Shown here: positions 1-9,240 of the stretch, piece after piece
Position numbering within the stretch: position 1 is the stretch's first letter
Layout of the letters: every line of letters starts with the position of its first letter
From: Planctobacterium sp965279005
Lineage (GTDB): Bacteria > Pseudomonadota > Gammaproteobacteria > Enterobacterales > Alteromonadaceae
Direction: 5' to 3'
Assembly (NCBI GenBank): GCA_965279005.1
Contig: CBDIHK010000022.1
Span: 62,001 to 126,000, forward strand
Length of the DNA: 64,000 nucleotides
Notes under the pieces: model-generated
Seen by the model: only the letters and a program-made list of their open reading frames with translations
The model's database searches: none
What the model was told of the DNA's origin: nothing
Program-made: the position numbers and the translations under genes

Positions 1-123
1 AAACACTTCAGGATGACCTTGGCGGTCAACCCGGGCAGCTACAAGGTGCGGGTCAAGTCGATCCACTCCACAACGGGCGCGACCGACTTTTCCAAATGGT
101 TGCCATTCACTGTAACCCCATAG
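1..123 (+). CDS. C-terminal end of a protein of unknown function (partial)
   Basis: An open frame enters from the left edge and ends at TAG 121-123, giving 40 residues. The tail is Ser/Thr-rich with alternating hydrophobics (YKVRVKSIHS, then WLPFTVTP), which looks like the last beta strands of an Ig or fibronectin-III-like module of an exported protein. That reading is inference. Only 16 nt separate it from the next ATG, so the two genes are probably in one operon. Confidence 0.55.
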   Translation, partial: KHFRMTLAVNPGSYKVRVKSIHSTTGATDFSKWLPFTVTP

Positions 124-139
124 TATTCAGAGGTAAAAC

Positions 140-2521
140 ATGAGTAATTTTAAATACCTAAAACAACGCTTGTTGAACAGACAATGGATGTTGCTTTGCT
201 TAGTACTGTGGATGGCCTTGTCCAAGGCGGTGGCAGCGGTTACACCGGTGTTTGACAGGGTAGTGATTGATAACGCTGTTGTTAATGGTTTCAGCTGTGA
301 CACAACGGGGGGCGCACCGGACGCGGTTGCCTTGGGCAGTGTTAACGAGCTTTTGTACCCAGCCACTTGGCATACCGGGCTGGTGGATTTTAATTCGGTC
401 AAAGACGCCACCAGTTCGGGCACCGGTGCTTTCATTGACTCCTCTGCCGGTAGCATGTGCCTGGGAAAATCGGTGCTTAAGCAGCTGCAGTATTACTTGG
501 GGGATACCACCCGCTACAGTACCTTTGTCAATTCTACTGTGTCCGGCCGGGCGGATGATGGCGACGGCATTGTTTCCCGCATCATAGAAACTGAAGATGG
601 CGCTGATGGCAGTGTGTCGGTGGGTTTTGCCACTGGCATGAAACTGCAGTTCAACGGCAGCATTAGCGGCTCTGGGGTTAAGGTGCTGACTGTGTCGAGC
701 CTGGATGACGTCAAACCCATTGACGCCCTTTGGTTTAGCGAGGGGTTGGCGAACTCGCGCAATAAGAAACGTTCCCGTTTCAGCTATGTTTATGAACAGT
801 CTTTGCGCGTTGACAACATATTTTCCCCTATCACTGAAAGCCAGATATTTGTTGACCTGCTGGGTACCCCCGCAGGCGCTGCCGTGCCGCAGGGTTGGAC
901 GGACGCGCTGCCATATTTGGCGAGGATAAACTTGTTGGATAGCTATTACGATGAAACGACCCGGGCATTGGTATCGGATCCCAAAGTGTATTTCCAATGT
1001 GAGTTTAGTACTTGCCCAACCAGTGGCAGGGGCAAATGGTTTGACAAAGACGGTCGTTCCTACAATTTGGGGGTGGGCAACATTACCAAGCCCAAGGAAA
1101 ATTCGAACAGTTCAGATTTAAAATTGCACTTCTTGTACACAGGGCAAGGCAACTGTGTGGTTTTGGAGTGCCCCGATCCGAATAAAGCTTTGGTCGTGGA
1201 CTGCGGTGCCAAAGGCAGTGATAACAACCGCCGGGCCTTCATTAAGGATCCAAAAGGCAAATTTAAGCCACAGCCCCGGGGAACCTTGGAGGCTATCAAT
1301 GTATTAAAAGACAAAACTGATATTGACCTGGTGATAACCCACGGCGACGCCGACCATTTCAACAAGCTGGACGCCATTTTTTACACGTCCAACCTAACTA
1401 GCAGCCCGCTGTATGACCGGGTGAACAATATCTATTTTGGTGGTGACTATGATGCTGCCTTCCCGAGTTCTAACCCGGCACAACGGCCAAAAGTATTCAA
1501 GGAAAAATTCGATAAAGCTACCGAACGGGGGACGACAAAAATCTACGCCAACAGTGGTTTGGGTTTAACCGGTACTTCCAGCAAGGCAACAGACAGTATG
1601 GGCAAAACGACGCTGGCATCCTGTGGCAGCGGGACAGGCGATCCGACCATCCGGGCTGTGGCGGTCAATGACCACCCAGAAGACAACAAGGATAAAAACG
1701 CCAACAGCATTGTGCTGCATATTGAGTACAAGGGCAAAACCATCGTGCTGCCGGGCGATGCCGAGATGGATGCCTTGTTGCGCTCAATTGGCTATAGGCG
1801 CTGCAGCTCAGGCGCCGGCTGCACCCAAAACAGCCTTGGCAACAACAGCAAAAACCTTAAGTATGAATACGCACCACCGCCGGGTGAGCCCGTGATTGGC
1901 CTCACCGCGGGCAAGGCCAACATCGATATCTTGGCTGTACCACACCATGGCGCCGTAACGTTTGGCTCCAACAACCAGTTTTGGATCAACGCCATGGATC
2001 CCAAATACCTAGTCTATAGCCATGGCAATACCAGCCACGGCCACCCTTACGGCGCCAGCTATTTTGCCACCCAGTACGACGGCTCCCTCTATAAAACGGC
2101 GGTTGCCGGTAGCACACCAGACCGATCCTCCAACGTTACTGCGCTTGCCACCGAAGCTTATAGCGGCAGTGATGCTGTGCCAGCCTTATGGCCGACTATT
2201 GCCGGTGATTACGGCTATTTTCACCAAAACAGCTATCTGGCTAACAATACGATAACACCGCACATCATGCGGTTTAACAGCAGCAAAACAAGTCGGATTT
2301 ACGCAGGCGGTGAAACCACCACTAACCGTGAGTATGGCAAACGCCGCTTGGTGAATTCCAGGGTTTACAGCACTGAGCAGCTGGGTAGCCATACCTTTAC
2401 TATCTCAGACAACGGGTCGGGCGGCGGCGTAATTGGCGTAACATGCAATGGCATGTTCAACGCCGAGGACAGGGGCAGGGCGGATGTAGTTAATAGTGAC
2501 TTGTGCAGTCGCGCTCCCTAG
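140..2521 (+). CDS. Exported metallo-beta-lactamase-fold hydrolase, ComEC/Rec2 C-domain-like
   Basis: 793 aa. Residues about 10-33 form a hydrophobic signal segment ending AVAA, so the protein is probably periplasmic or secreted. The middle and C-terminal half is a metallo-beta-lactamase fold of the ComEC type: a strand with LYTGQGNCVVL and VVDCGAKG, the zinc motif THGDADHF (HxDxDH class), then TIVLPGDAEMDAL and a late VPHHGA. These are the ligand positions expected for a two-metal hydrolase. The N-terminal 330 residues are not recognised. ComEC itself is a membrane channel, and this protein has no multi-spanning region, so only the hydrolase domain is shared. The substrate may be nucleic acid or another phosphodiester, but this cannot be told from the sequence. 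Confidence 0.75.
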   Translation: MSNFKYLKQRLLNRQWMLLCLVLWMALSKAVAAVTPVFDRVVIDNAVVNGFSCDTTGGAPDAVALGSVNELLYPATWHTGLVDFNSVKDATSSGTGAFIDSSAGSMCLGKSVLKQLQYYLGDTTRYSTFVNSTVSGRADDGDGIVSRIIETEDGADGSVSVGFATGMKLQFNGSISGSGVKVLTVSSLDDVKPIDALWFSEGLANSRNKKRSRFSYVYEQSLRVDNIFSPITESQIFVDLLGTPAGAAVPQGWTDALPYLARINLLDSYYDETTRALVSDPKVYFQCEFSTCPTSGRGKWFDKDGRSYNLGVGNITKPKENSNSSDLKLHFLYTGQGNCVVLECPDPNKALVVDCGAKGSDNNRRAFIKDPKGKFKPQPRGTLEAINVLKDKTDIDLVITHGDADHFNKLDAIFYTSNLTSSPLYDRVNNIYFGGDYDAAFPSSNPAQRPKVFKEKFDKATERGTTKIYANSGLGLTGTSSKATDSMGKTTLASCGSGTGDPTIRAVAVNDHPEDNKDKNANSIVLHIEYKGKTIVLPGDAEMDALLRSIGYRRCSSGAGCTQNSLGNNSKNLKYEYAPPPGEPVIGLTAGKANIDILAVPHHGAVTFGSNNQFWINAMDPKYLVYSHGNTSHGHPYGASYFATQYDGSLYKTAVAGSTPDRSSNVTALATEAYSGSDAVPALWPTIAGDYGYFHQNSYLANNTITPHIMRFNSSKTSRIYAGGETTTNREYGKRRLVNSRVYSTEQLGSHTFTISDNGSGGGVIGVTCNGMFNAEDRGRADVVNSDLCSRAP

Positions 2522-2900
2522 TACTTTTGCCAAACAACACCGCACTATACCTGGGTAGCAACTGCATCCCAGGCAACCTACCTGGAGAACAACGCCATGG
2601 CTTACAGTAGCAACCGATAGCGCCGCAAGCCCTGTCTATGTTGTTAGGGGGTGTCAACCAATGGCCACTAACTCCGTTAAGTTATCATTAATCTTGTTCA
2701 GCTAGTTCATGTTCCATTAAGTAGGCCGCCATAGAATTTGTAGTAAAACCTAAACATCGGGTTGCTGCTTTGCTAAGGGTAATAAATAAACCTATAATGC
2801 GCCCCCCGATTTTTAGGGGTAAACCTGTTGTGGCAAAAGCAAAGCGCATAAGGCTGCTGGCCTAAATGGGCTTGATTCAACGATTGGTGTTGTACTTTAT
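2522..2900. other. Intergenic region with a hairpin and a promoter candidate
   Basis: No gene is seen. An inverted repeat CCTGGG/CCCAGG (2550-2555 and 2568-2573, 12-nt loop) follows the upstream stop but has no T-run, so it is only a possible terminator or mRNA-end structure. A promoter candidate lies at 2770-2798, and a CCCC/GGGG hairpin at about 2803-2819 would sit at the start of the transcript. Confidence 0.4.
2770..2798 (+). promoter_or_regulatory. Candidate sigma-70 promoter of the PEGA/stator operon
   Basis: A perfect -10 TATAAT (2793-2798) is preceded at exactly 17 bp by TTGCTA (2770-2775), a 4/6 match to the -35 consensus. A short CCCC/GGGG hairpin (about 2803-2819) would lie at the 5' end of the RNA. 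The next gene starts about 110 nt downstream. Confidence 0.5.
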
Positions 2901-2915
2901 ATGGGATGGGCAAAG

Positions 2916-3539
2916 ATGAAATCATTGGCACGGTTTGGGGTGGCAGCTGCACTGGCTGTTTCTGCATGGTCTTGGGCACAAAATGACGCTTGCCAGGTGC
3001 TGCACCAGGAGATCGACTGTTCCCGTTTGACCAAAGCTGAATGCACCGAGCTAAAAAAGGCCCGGGACAGGCTTAACCTCAACCGTCAAACCCAATGCAA
3101 CCAAGAGCAGTCAAAACAAGCGAGGGCTGAGGCCTCAGGGAACGGCAATGGTGGCGCTGGCAATGGTAGCGGAAACGGTAACGGCAATGGCGAAGCTGGG
3201 ACTAACCAAAATGGAAATGCGGGAACCAATGGCACAAATACTACTCCAACCTCCGGGCAAAGCAGTGGCGATCTCGCTGGCATATTAGGTGAAACCGTAT
3301 CGGATAAACCAGAGTCCCACAGTGGCAATGCTAACCCGGCATCGGGGGATAATACAGCACAAGGCGAGAATGCTAGTGAGCAAGGGATCCAATCTACTGG
3401 CGTAGGCGGCAGTGCCAAGGAAAAAATGGACTGGGGCAAAAGTGATTTATGCCAAAAAGCCCGTGAAGCCCATAAAAAAGCCAGTACCGACGCGCAAAAA
3501 CAATCTATGCAGAAATTAGTTAAAAAATACTGTGACTAA
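2916..3539 (+). CDS. Secreted Gly/Asn-rich low-complexity protein
   Basis: About 207 aa. I prefer ATG 2916 over the in-frame ATG 2901, because it starts directly with a typical signal peptide (MKSLARFG, hydrophobic core, ending SAWSWA). The mature part begins with a small Cys-containing helical section (residues about 25-65: DACQVL, DCSRL, ECTEL). It continues with a long Gly/Asn/Ser/Thr linker and ends with a basic helix containing one Cys (DLCQKAREAHKK) and a C-terminal YCD. The cysteines suggest disulfides in the periplasm. No family is recognised. It is the first gene after the promoter candidate and precedes the lipoprotein gene by 36 nt, so it is probably part of the same operon. Confidence 0.65.
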   Translation: MKSLARFGVAAALAVSAWSWAQNDACQVLHQEIDCSRLTKAECTELKKARDRLNLNRQTQCNQEQSKQARAEASGNGNGGAGNGSGNGNGNGEAGTNQNGNAGTNGTNTTPTSGQSSGDLAGILGETVSDKPESHSGNANPASGDNTAQGENASEQGIQSTGVGGSAKEKMDWGKSDLCQKAREAHKKASTDAQKQSMQKLVKKYCD

Positions 3540-3575
3540 TGCCGGCAGACTCTAGCTAATCAAGGATAACTACAC

Positions 3576-4832
3576 ATGGTTGAACTAAGCAGGCTAAAAC
3601 AATTTATCTGGGTTGCAACATTTACATTAGTGTTAGCAGGGTGCCAATCCACCGGCAGTGGCCATAGTAGCGTGGTGGGGCCAACCACGGTGGGGCCAAC
3701 CTATAAGCCAGCAGGTAGCCAAAACCGGTTTTACCCTTATGACAAGGGCATTTATTTGGATGTGGCAGTGCCGATATTCAATCCGGGCCTACCGAAGAAA
3801 AACGGGGAAATTGACGGCGAAAAGGTAAAGGAAAAAAACATCTGGCCTGAGGTTAGGCGTTTGGAAGCCAAGCGGTTTGCAGTCAATACCCGCAATGCCA
3901 TTGATGAAACCAAGGCGTTTGGTGCAGTGTTGGTGTCGCCCGATACCAGTGTTTCGGCAGATCTGTATGTACTTGGCCGAATTTCAGAATCAACCACCCA
4001 AGAGACCGTGCTGGACATGCGGGTCGTAGATGCCACCAATAGGGTTTGGGGGCAAAAGGACTTCGAGCTAAAGGTTGATAGCGGTTTCCACCGGGATCAA
4101 AGGAATACCGGCAGGGATCCCAATCGTGTTATCTACAAAAAAATAGCTTACTGGGTATACACTTTGGTTAACAAGCGCAGTGTCGCCGAGTTGCAGAACA
4201 TCAAGCTGGTGTCCGATTTGCGTTATGCCAATATGTATTCGCCTGAAGCTTTTGGCGGCTACCTAGAACAAAAACGCACCCGCAGGGGGACTGTGTTTGC
4301 GGCAGTCGGTGCCCCTGCCGATAGCGATGACATGCTGGCACGCGTGCGTGAATATGAAGCCAAGGACATGGACTTTGTTGACAACCTGCAAGCAGAATAC
4401 GATCAGTTTTACGGCCAGACCACCGAGGCCTACCGCACCTACCAAAAAGAAACCTTGGCGATAATCGAAGATATTGAAGAAAAGCGCACTGAGCGCAATG
4501 CCAATGCCGTATTGGGGATATTAGGTGTCGTCGCAGCCGTGGCGGCAGGCAACCAGGAAACCCATACCGGTGATGTCCTGGCGGTGGCCAGTGGCGTGCT
4601 CGCGGCAGGGGCATTCTTGGAAATGGTACGGGATAACTCTGCTGTGGGTGATTTCCAAGAAGTATATGAGGAAATGGGACAAAACCTGGATCTGCAAATT
4701 TCACCCCAGGTGAGGGTGTTTGAGGGCAGGGAAATTGAATTGACCGGCACGGCTAAGGAGCAATACCAGCAGTGGCGGGCGCACCTGCAACAAATTTACC
4801 GGGAGACAGAAACCCCGGATATCCAGCTGTAG
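3576..4832 (+). CDS. Lipoprotein of the PEGA/stator operon
   Basis: 418 aa. The lipobox LVLAGC places the lipidated Cys at about residue 23, so it is anchored in the outer or inner membrane. AAGGA lies about 10 nt before ATG. After a short linker, residues about 45-200 form a folded alpha/beta region (LYVLGRISE, VLDMRVVDATNRVWGQKDF) recalling periplasmic lipoproteins of the LpoB/CsgG type, but I cannot assign a family. Residues about 265-310 are charged and helical. They are followed by a Gly/Ala-rich hydrophobic stretch (residues about 310-350) that could insert in a membrane or form a glycine zipper. It is the second gene of the operon with the FGE-fold, channel and VWA genes. Confidence 0.7.
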   Translation: MVELSRLKQFIWVATFTLVLAGCQSTGSGHSSVVGPTTVGPTYKPAGSQNRFYPYDKGIYLDVAVPIFNPGLPKKNGEIDGEKVKEKNIWPEVRRLEAKRFAVNTRNAIDETKAFGAVLVSPDTSVSADLYVLGRISESTTQETVLDMRVVDATNRVWGQKDFELKVDSGFHRDQRNTGRDPNRVIYKKIAYWVYTLVNKRSVAELQNIKLVSDLRYANMYSPEAFGGYLEQKRTRRGTVFAAVGAPADSDDMLARVREYEAKDMDFVDNLQAEYDQFYGQTTEAYRTYQKETLAIIEDIEEKRTERNANAVLGILGVVAAVAAGNQETHTGDVLAVASGVLAAGAFLEMVRDNSAVGDFQEVYEEMGQNLDLQISPQVRVFEGREIELTGTAKEQYQQWRAHLQQIYRETETPDIQL

Positions 4833-4896
4833 CGGGTTCCGGCGCCATAGGTTGCACGCCTTTATACCTGAATGGTTTTTAACGTGACTTTCAACA

Positions 4897-6345
4897 GTGG
4901 AATTAACATCAGCTATGCCAGAAAACGCCAGAAATGAGCTAGATGCTAAATTAGCCAAAAAAACGGCACTGCTCCAGCGCAAAGCGTTTATTGCCGGCAG
5001 TGTCATTGCAGCAGGTGGCCTTGTTTTGGTATTGCTGCTGGGCCAGCTTGATGGCTTTTTTAGCCCAGCAGAATCCGCAACCACAACCCTTGCTACTGAA
5101 CCTGAAGTGCCACAAAACAGCGCGACCCGTGAAGAGTTGCAGCAACCCCTCAACCAGCAACAGGCCAACATAAGGGAGTTATTGTCAAAACCGGCAAAAT
5201 CAAATTGGGCAAAACCACGGGTGTTAGCGATGCAAGCGAGCCTGGAGCAACTCTTTTTGCAATATGCCGCTGGCCAATATGACGCTGTGCAGGCTGGTTT
5301 AGAAACGCTTGCCATTGACCTGGAAAACTACAACCTGGACTACCACAACGCCTATTCCGATTTGCACAACAAAGCCCAAACGGCGTTTGTGGCACAAGAT
5401 ATTGATTCTGCCAGATTCCACAACAGCAAATCCCTAGAGGTCAACCCTGGTTATGGGCCAGCAATTAGCTTGCAACAACAGATTTTAGCCTACCCTGAGG
5501 TGGCAGCCCTTAAAAATGCGCTGGCGGTGGCTGAAGTAGAGCGCAACCTCGACAAACAAGTGGCACTATTGCAGCAGATCCTGCAGCTAGACGCCGCCCA
5601 CCCGAAAGAGCAGGCTAAGTTGGATAGTTTGTTGCAGCAGGTAAAGGATAGGGATTATTCAGAAGCCATTGCCAAGTCACTTAATGCCCTGGGGCAAGAC
5701 GACCTGGAATCGGCGCATCACTATTTGCAGTTGGCAAACAGCATAGACAGCGGCCGCAATGAGTCTGGCTTAGTACAGCAACAAATTGCCGCCCGCGCTA
5801 AACAGTTGCGCTTGCTATCGCTGCAGCAAACCCTGCAACAGCTGCAACAACAAGATGATTGGCCTGGCGCAAAACAACATGCCCAGGTAGCACTGCAGGA
5901 ATACCCCAATCACAGTGGGTTTAGGGAGGCTGTGGGTCTGGCGGAGTCCATCATGGCATCGACCGGTTATCTCAGTGACTATGTCGCCCGGCCTGAACGC
6001 TTGTTTGATAGCAATATCAAACGGGTAGCAGGTGAAGATCTGGTAATAGCGCAACAACTGGCAGCACATTCGCCTGCTTTGTCTGGCTTGGTTGCACAGG
6101 TCAACAGCTTGCTTGAGTCTGCCAAAGCGCCGGTTCCTGTGGATTTTATCAGTGACGGCAAGACCGATATCAGGGTGCTGGGCATAGGTGTGGTGGGCAA
6201 GACCGAGTTGCGTGCCGTCGAGCTAACGCCCGGTACCTACCAGGTTGAAGGAAAGTGCGCAGGCTACAAGAGTACATTGCAGACCTTGGTGGTCCTGCCG
6301 GGGCAGGACAACCAAATCACGGTTACTTGTGAAGAAAAAATTTAA
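4897..6345 (+). CDS. Inner-membrane helical-repeat protein with a PEGA-like C-terminus
   Basis: 482 aa from GTG 4897; ATG 4915 in the same frame is an equally possible start, and neither has a clear Shine-Dalgarno. A single transmembrane helix at residues about 31-50 (AGSVIAAGGLVLVLLLG) follows a charged cytoplasmic N-terminus. The periplasmic part (residues about 80-400) is Gln/Leu/Ala-rich and helical with TPR-like periodicity (ARFHNSKSLEVNPGYGPAIS). The last 75 residues look like one PEGA-type beta domain (GTYQVEGKCAGYKSTLQTL). It ends 11 nt before the PEGA/FGE-fold gene. I infer a scaffold role in the envelope assembly. Confidence 0.6.
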   Translation: MELTSAMPENARNELDAKLAKKTALLQRKAFIAGSVIAAGGLVLVLLLGQLDGFFSPAESATTTLATEPEVPQNSATREELQQPLNQQQANIRELLSKPAKSNWAKPRVLAMQASLEQLFLQYAAGQYDAVQAGLETLAIDLENYNLDYHNAYSDLHNKAQTAFVAQDIDSARFHNSKSLEVNPGYGPAISLQQQILAYPEVAALKNALAVAEVERNLDKQVALLQQILQLDAAHPKEQAKLDSLLQQVKDRDYSEAIAKSLNALGQDDLESAHHYLQLANSIDSGRNESGLVQQQIAARAKQLRLLSLQQTLQQLQQQDDWPGAKQHAQVALQEYPNHSGFREAVGLAESIMASTGYLSDYVARPERLFDSNIKRVAGEDLVIAQQLAAHSPALSGLVAQVNSLLESAKAPVPVDFISDGKTDIRVLGIGVVGKTELRAVELTPGTYQVEGKCAGYKSTLQTLVVLPGQDNQITVTCEEKI

Positions 6346-6356
6346 AGGAATACACA

Positions 6357-8327
6357 GTGCAGGAAAGAGATAGCCATCTACTATCACAGCGCAGGCAAAG
6401 GCAAACCTGGATCATATCGGCTACGGTTGTATTGTTGTTGGGGCTGGGAAGTTACCTTGCGTTTTTATTCTTAGCCAGGGGATATGATTTCGATGTCGCC
6501 CCGGCCGATGCCGTGCCAGTCCAATATCGAGTTACCAGTGGCACCGGGCTATTTATCGGCGATAAATTTTATACCTTTTCAGCGGTCACCACTGTCGCCG
6601 TCAGCGCCCCTAAGTACATCCCTCAAGAAATTAGCCTGGGCGCCAGCTCGGATAGCCTAGTTTCGGTGCTGTTGCAGCCAAAGCCAGCGCAGCTTGCTAT
6701 GTCCACTGTGCCATCGGTGGACAATGCCGTCTGGCGCATTGATGGCGAAACAGTGCACGTGGGGGCGAGCCTTGAGCTTGAATTGCAGCAAGGCAATTAT
6801 GGCATAGAAGTTAGTAGCCAAATGCACGAACCGGCGTCACTAAACTTAAGTGTGGAAAAAGCACAGCAGGTTCAGCGCAGCATCGAACTTGAAGATATAT
6901 CCGGCACCTTGGTGTTGGCGTCCGAACCTGCTGGTGCCACGGTATTGGTTAATGGGGAGCAGGTGGGGATCACGCCTGTGCGCCTAGACCGGGAAGCAGG
7001 GTTATATGTGGTGGAGGTTCAAAAGCCAGGGTTTGAGCTGTTGCGGGATGAAATTACCTTAAACCAAACCCATCGAAACCCGTCGCGGCAATATCTGTTG
7101 CAACCCGAACAAGCCACACTTGTCATCAATGCAATGCCTGAAGGTGGTGCCCTGTTGCTGGACAACACGCCCAAAACTTCACCCATCAGCATAGAGGCTA
7201 TGCGCCCGCAGCAACTGGTTTATAGCAAGGCCGGTTATTTGCCATACAGTACCAGTGTCAATTTGCGGCCGGGCCAGCACCAGGAGCTGGATGTAACCCT
7301 GGCCAAGGCGGTTGGCAAGGTGCGCCTAACTAGCAACGAACGCGCCCAGATCAGTATCGATGGCGAGTTGCTTGGCTCTACACCGGTCACGCTAGAACGG
7401 CAAGCACTTAACCAGTCTGTGACCTTCAGCAAACCAGGTTACCGCAGTGTGACCAAATCGTTTTTACCTATCCATGGCAAAACCATCAATGTAGATACGG
7501 TACTTTTGACAGAATTTGCTGCCCGCCGCGCGGAGGGCAAGCCGACTGTTGCGCAATCGATGGGCATCAATATGGTTGAGGTACAACCCACCACCTTTAC
7601 CATGGGCTCGGCCGCGAATGTGCCGCGCAGGAACCGCAATGAGCACCAGGTGCAGGTAGGTTTTTCCCGTAGCTATTACCTGTCTAGCACTGAAATTACC
7701 GAAGCCCAGTTTGCCGCTTTTTCCGGCACTGGTGCCCGCACTAGCCTACCCGTGAGCAATGTCACCTGGCAGCATGCTGCCGAGTTTTGCAATTGGCTTA
7801 GCTTGCAAGAGGGCTTGCCGCCTTTTTACAATTTAGACACCGGTAGCTACAACCCTGATGCAACCGGCTACCGCTTGCCTACCGAAGCTGAATGGGAGTT
7901 CGCCGCCGCCCGCTACCGGCAGCCGGGCAGCAGCAAGTATGTCTGGGGATCGGTGGATAGGTTACCCAACAAGCAAGGCAACTTTGCCGATAAATCACTA
8001 AGAGGCCAGCAATCCTTTGTCTTCGACAACTATGAGGACGGATTTACCGGCAAAGCGCCGGTTGGCCAATTCAAATCCCGCAATGACTTTTTCGATATGG
8101 CGGGTAATGTGGCTGAATGGGTCAACGACCAATACGATGTGGTGGCACCGGCACTTAACCAAGTGCATATAGACTACATGGGATCCACAACCGGGCGAGG
8201 CCATATTGTCAAAGGGGGATCTTTCAAAACGGGGCAATTACACCTGTTGCGCAATGCGTTGCGCAGGCAGGGCAGCGCTGCCGCCGACGATATTGGCTTC
8301 AGGATTGCGCGCTATGCAGGCGAATAA
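6357..8327 (+). CDS. Membrane-anchored PEGA-repeat protein with a C-terminal FGE/SUMF1-like domain
   Basis: 656 aa from GTG 6357, supported by AAAGGAA at 6343-6350. The order is: cytoplasmic basic N-terminus, transmembrane helix (about residues 18-40), then three or four PEGA modules, each with a variant of 'G..P.......G.Y.v.v.k.Gy' (for example GATVLVNGEQVGITPVRLD, residues about 190-390). A C-terminal formylglycine-generating-enzyme fold follows (about 400-656) with TTFTMGSA, GYRLPTEAEWEFAAARY, DMAGNVAEWVND and VKGGSF. The paired catalytic cysteines of true FGE enzymes are not seen near the C-terminus (the segment reads LRNALRRQGSAAADDIGFR). I therefore expect a binding or structural domain and not a sulfatase-activating enzyme. 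Confidence 0.8.
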   Translation: MQERDSHLLSQRRQRQTWIISATVVLLLGLGSYLAFLFLARGYDFDVAPADAVPVQYRVTSGTGLFIGDKFYTFSAVTTVAVSAPKYIPQEISLGASSDSLVSVLLQPKPAQLAMSTVPSVDNAVWRIDGETVHVGASLELELQQGNYGIEVSSQMHEPASLNLSVEKAQQVQRSIELEDISGTLVLASEPAGATVLVNGEQVGITPVRLDREAGLYVVEVQKPGFELLRDEITLNQTHRNPSRQYLLQPEQATLVINAMPEGGALLLDNTPKTSPISIEAMRPQQLVYSKAGYLPYSTSVNLRPGQHQELDVTLAKAVGKVRLTSNERAQISIDGELLGSTPVTLERQALNQSVTFSKPGYRSVTKSFLPIHGKTINVDTVLLTEFAARRAEGKPTVAQSMGINMVEVQPTTFTMGSAANVPRRNRNEHQVQVGFSRSYYLSSTEITEAQFAAFSGTGARTSLPVSNVTWQHAAEFCNWLSLQEGLPPFYNLDTGSYNPDATGYRLPTEAEWEFAAARYRQPGSSKYVWGSVDRLPNKQGNFADKSLRGQQSFVFDNYEDGFTGKAPVGQFKSRNDFFDMAGNVAEWVNDQYDVVAPALNQVHIDYMGSTTGRGHIVKGGSFKTGQLHLLRNALRRQGSAAADDIGFRIARYAGE

Positions 8328-8342
8328 CAGTGGGATAAAGCG

Positions 8343-8450
8343 ATGAAGAAAAAAGTGTATTTAGTGCTATTGCTACTTTGTTTGGGGGCAGCGACAGCGT
8401 CGGCCATCACCTACCTAGAACGTCCCACCGATTTTCCTGTTAATATTTAA
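8343..8450 (+). CDS. 35-residue secreted peptide
   Basis: ATG 8343 to TAA 8448-8450. The peptide begins MKKKVYLVLLLLCLGAA and has a signal-peptide-like cleavage site at TASA, which would leave a mature part of only about 14 residues (ITYLERPTDFPVNI). It lies in the 134-nt gap between the PEGA/FGE-fold and channel genes, 15 nt after one and 11 nt before the other, with no other gene there. The clean signal peptide and tight spacing argue that it is real. Its function is unknown. Confidence 0.5.
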   Translation: MKKKVYLVLLLLCLGAATASAITYLERPTDFPVNI

Positions 8451-8461
8451 GGAGTACCGAC

Positions 8462-9226
8462 ATGTCCTACAACGAAGGTATGAACCCTAAACTTGGGGTG
8501 TCACTGCTGGTATTGATGTTGGTGTTGACGGCTACCCAACTGGTTTGGGCCGGCATTATCCGGCCAAATGCCGAGGCCACCTTAGCCGCGGGAGGCACCG
8601 TGGCCTTAACCTCAATTTGGGTCATTTTAAAAGACCTGGAGCAACAAATCTGCGCAGCGTTAATGTTGTTTTGCTTGTTTTTAATGACCTTTAAGCTGTT
8701 TAAGCTTATTGGCGAAGAGGCTATTTACACCGAAGATTTCCTGCCCGACCACGACAAAGAAGAGCCCTTGGATGTGTCCCGTGCTATCGCCGATTTGGAG
8801 TCTTCCATATTGCGGGAAAACCCTGCTGTCGCCACTTGGATTGATTGCCTGAAGCGCTTTAAAAACACCGACAATGTGCAGCACGCGGCAGATGCCATCG
8901 GTACTTCGGTTGATACCCTGGCGAACCAATTGGAGTCGGGCAATAACATGATCCGCTATATCATCTGGGCGATCCCAAGTATTGGTTTTATCGGTACCGT
9001 CAGGGGCATTGGTTCTGCCTTGGCGCAGGCGGATCAAGCGCTTGGTGGTGACATTGCGGGCATGACCGAATCGCTGGGTATGGCCTTTAACTCAACTTTG
9101 GTGGCGCTGTTTATTTCTATCACCTTGATGTTTTGCATGCACCTTTTGAGCAGCCGCCAGGATGCCATGGTGATCCGCACCCAAAAGTCCTGTGAGAAGA
9201 AGCTGCTCTCGCGCTTGCACCAGTAG
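8462..9226 (+). CDS. MotA/TolQ/ExbB-family proton channel subunit
   Basis: 254 aa, with a strong AAGGAG 7 nt before ATG. Three or four hydrophobic segments are visible: residues about 10-30, 58-80 and two C-terminal ones (YIIWAIPSIGFIG and the FNSTLVALFISITLMF helix). The family signature GFIGTVRGIGSAL sits before the last helix. Members form pentamers around a dimer of an ExbD/TolR/MotB partner and turn proton flow into rotation. No ExbD or TolR gene follows. Instead, two VWA proteins with ExbD-like N-terminal segments come next, so these are the likely partners. Residues 85-160 between the helices form a cytoplasmic loop. Confidence 0.85.
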   Translation: MSYNEGMNPKLGVSLLVLMLVLTATQLVWAGIIRPNAEATLAAGGTVALTSIWVILKDLEQQICAALMLFCLFLMTFKLFKLIGEEAIYTEDFLPDHDKEEPLDVSRAIADLESSILRENPAVATWIDCLKRFKNTDNVQHAADAIGTSVDTLANQLESGNNMIRYIIWAIPSIGFIGTVRGIGSALAQADQALGGDIAGMTESLGMAFNSTLVALFISITLMFCMHLLSSRQDAMVIRTQKSCEKKLLSRLHQ

Positions 9227-9240
9227 ATGGGAACAGCTGG

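Noticed and set aside
200..997. A 265-codon minus-strand frame
   Set aside because: Antisense to the exported hydrolase gene, which has a signal peptide and matching domain motifs; no ribosome site or known domain.
2550..2573. Rho-independent terminator after the hydrolase gene
   Set aside because: The inverted repeat is not followed by a T-run, so it is kept only as a possible RNA hairpin.
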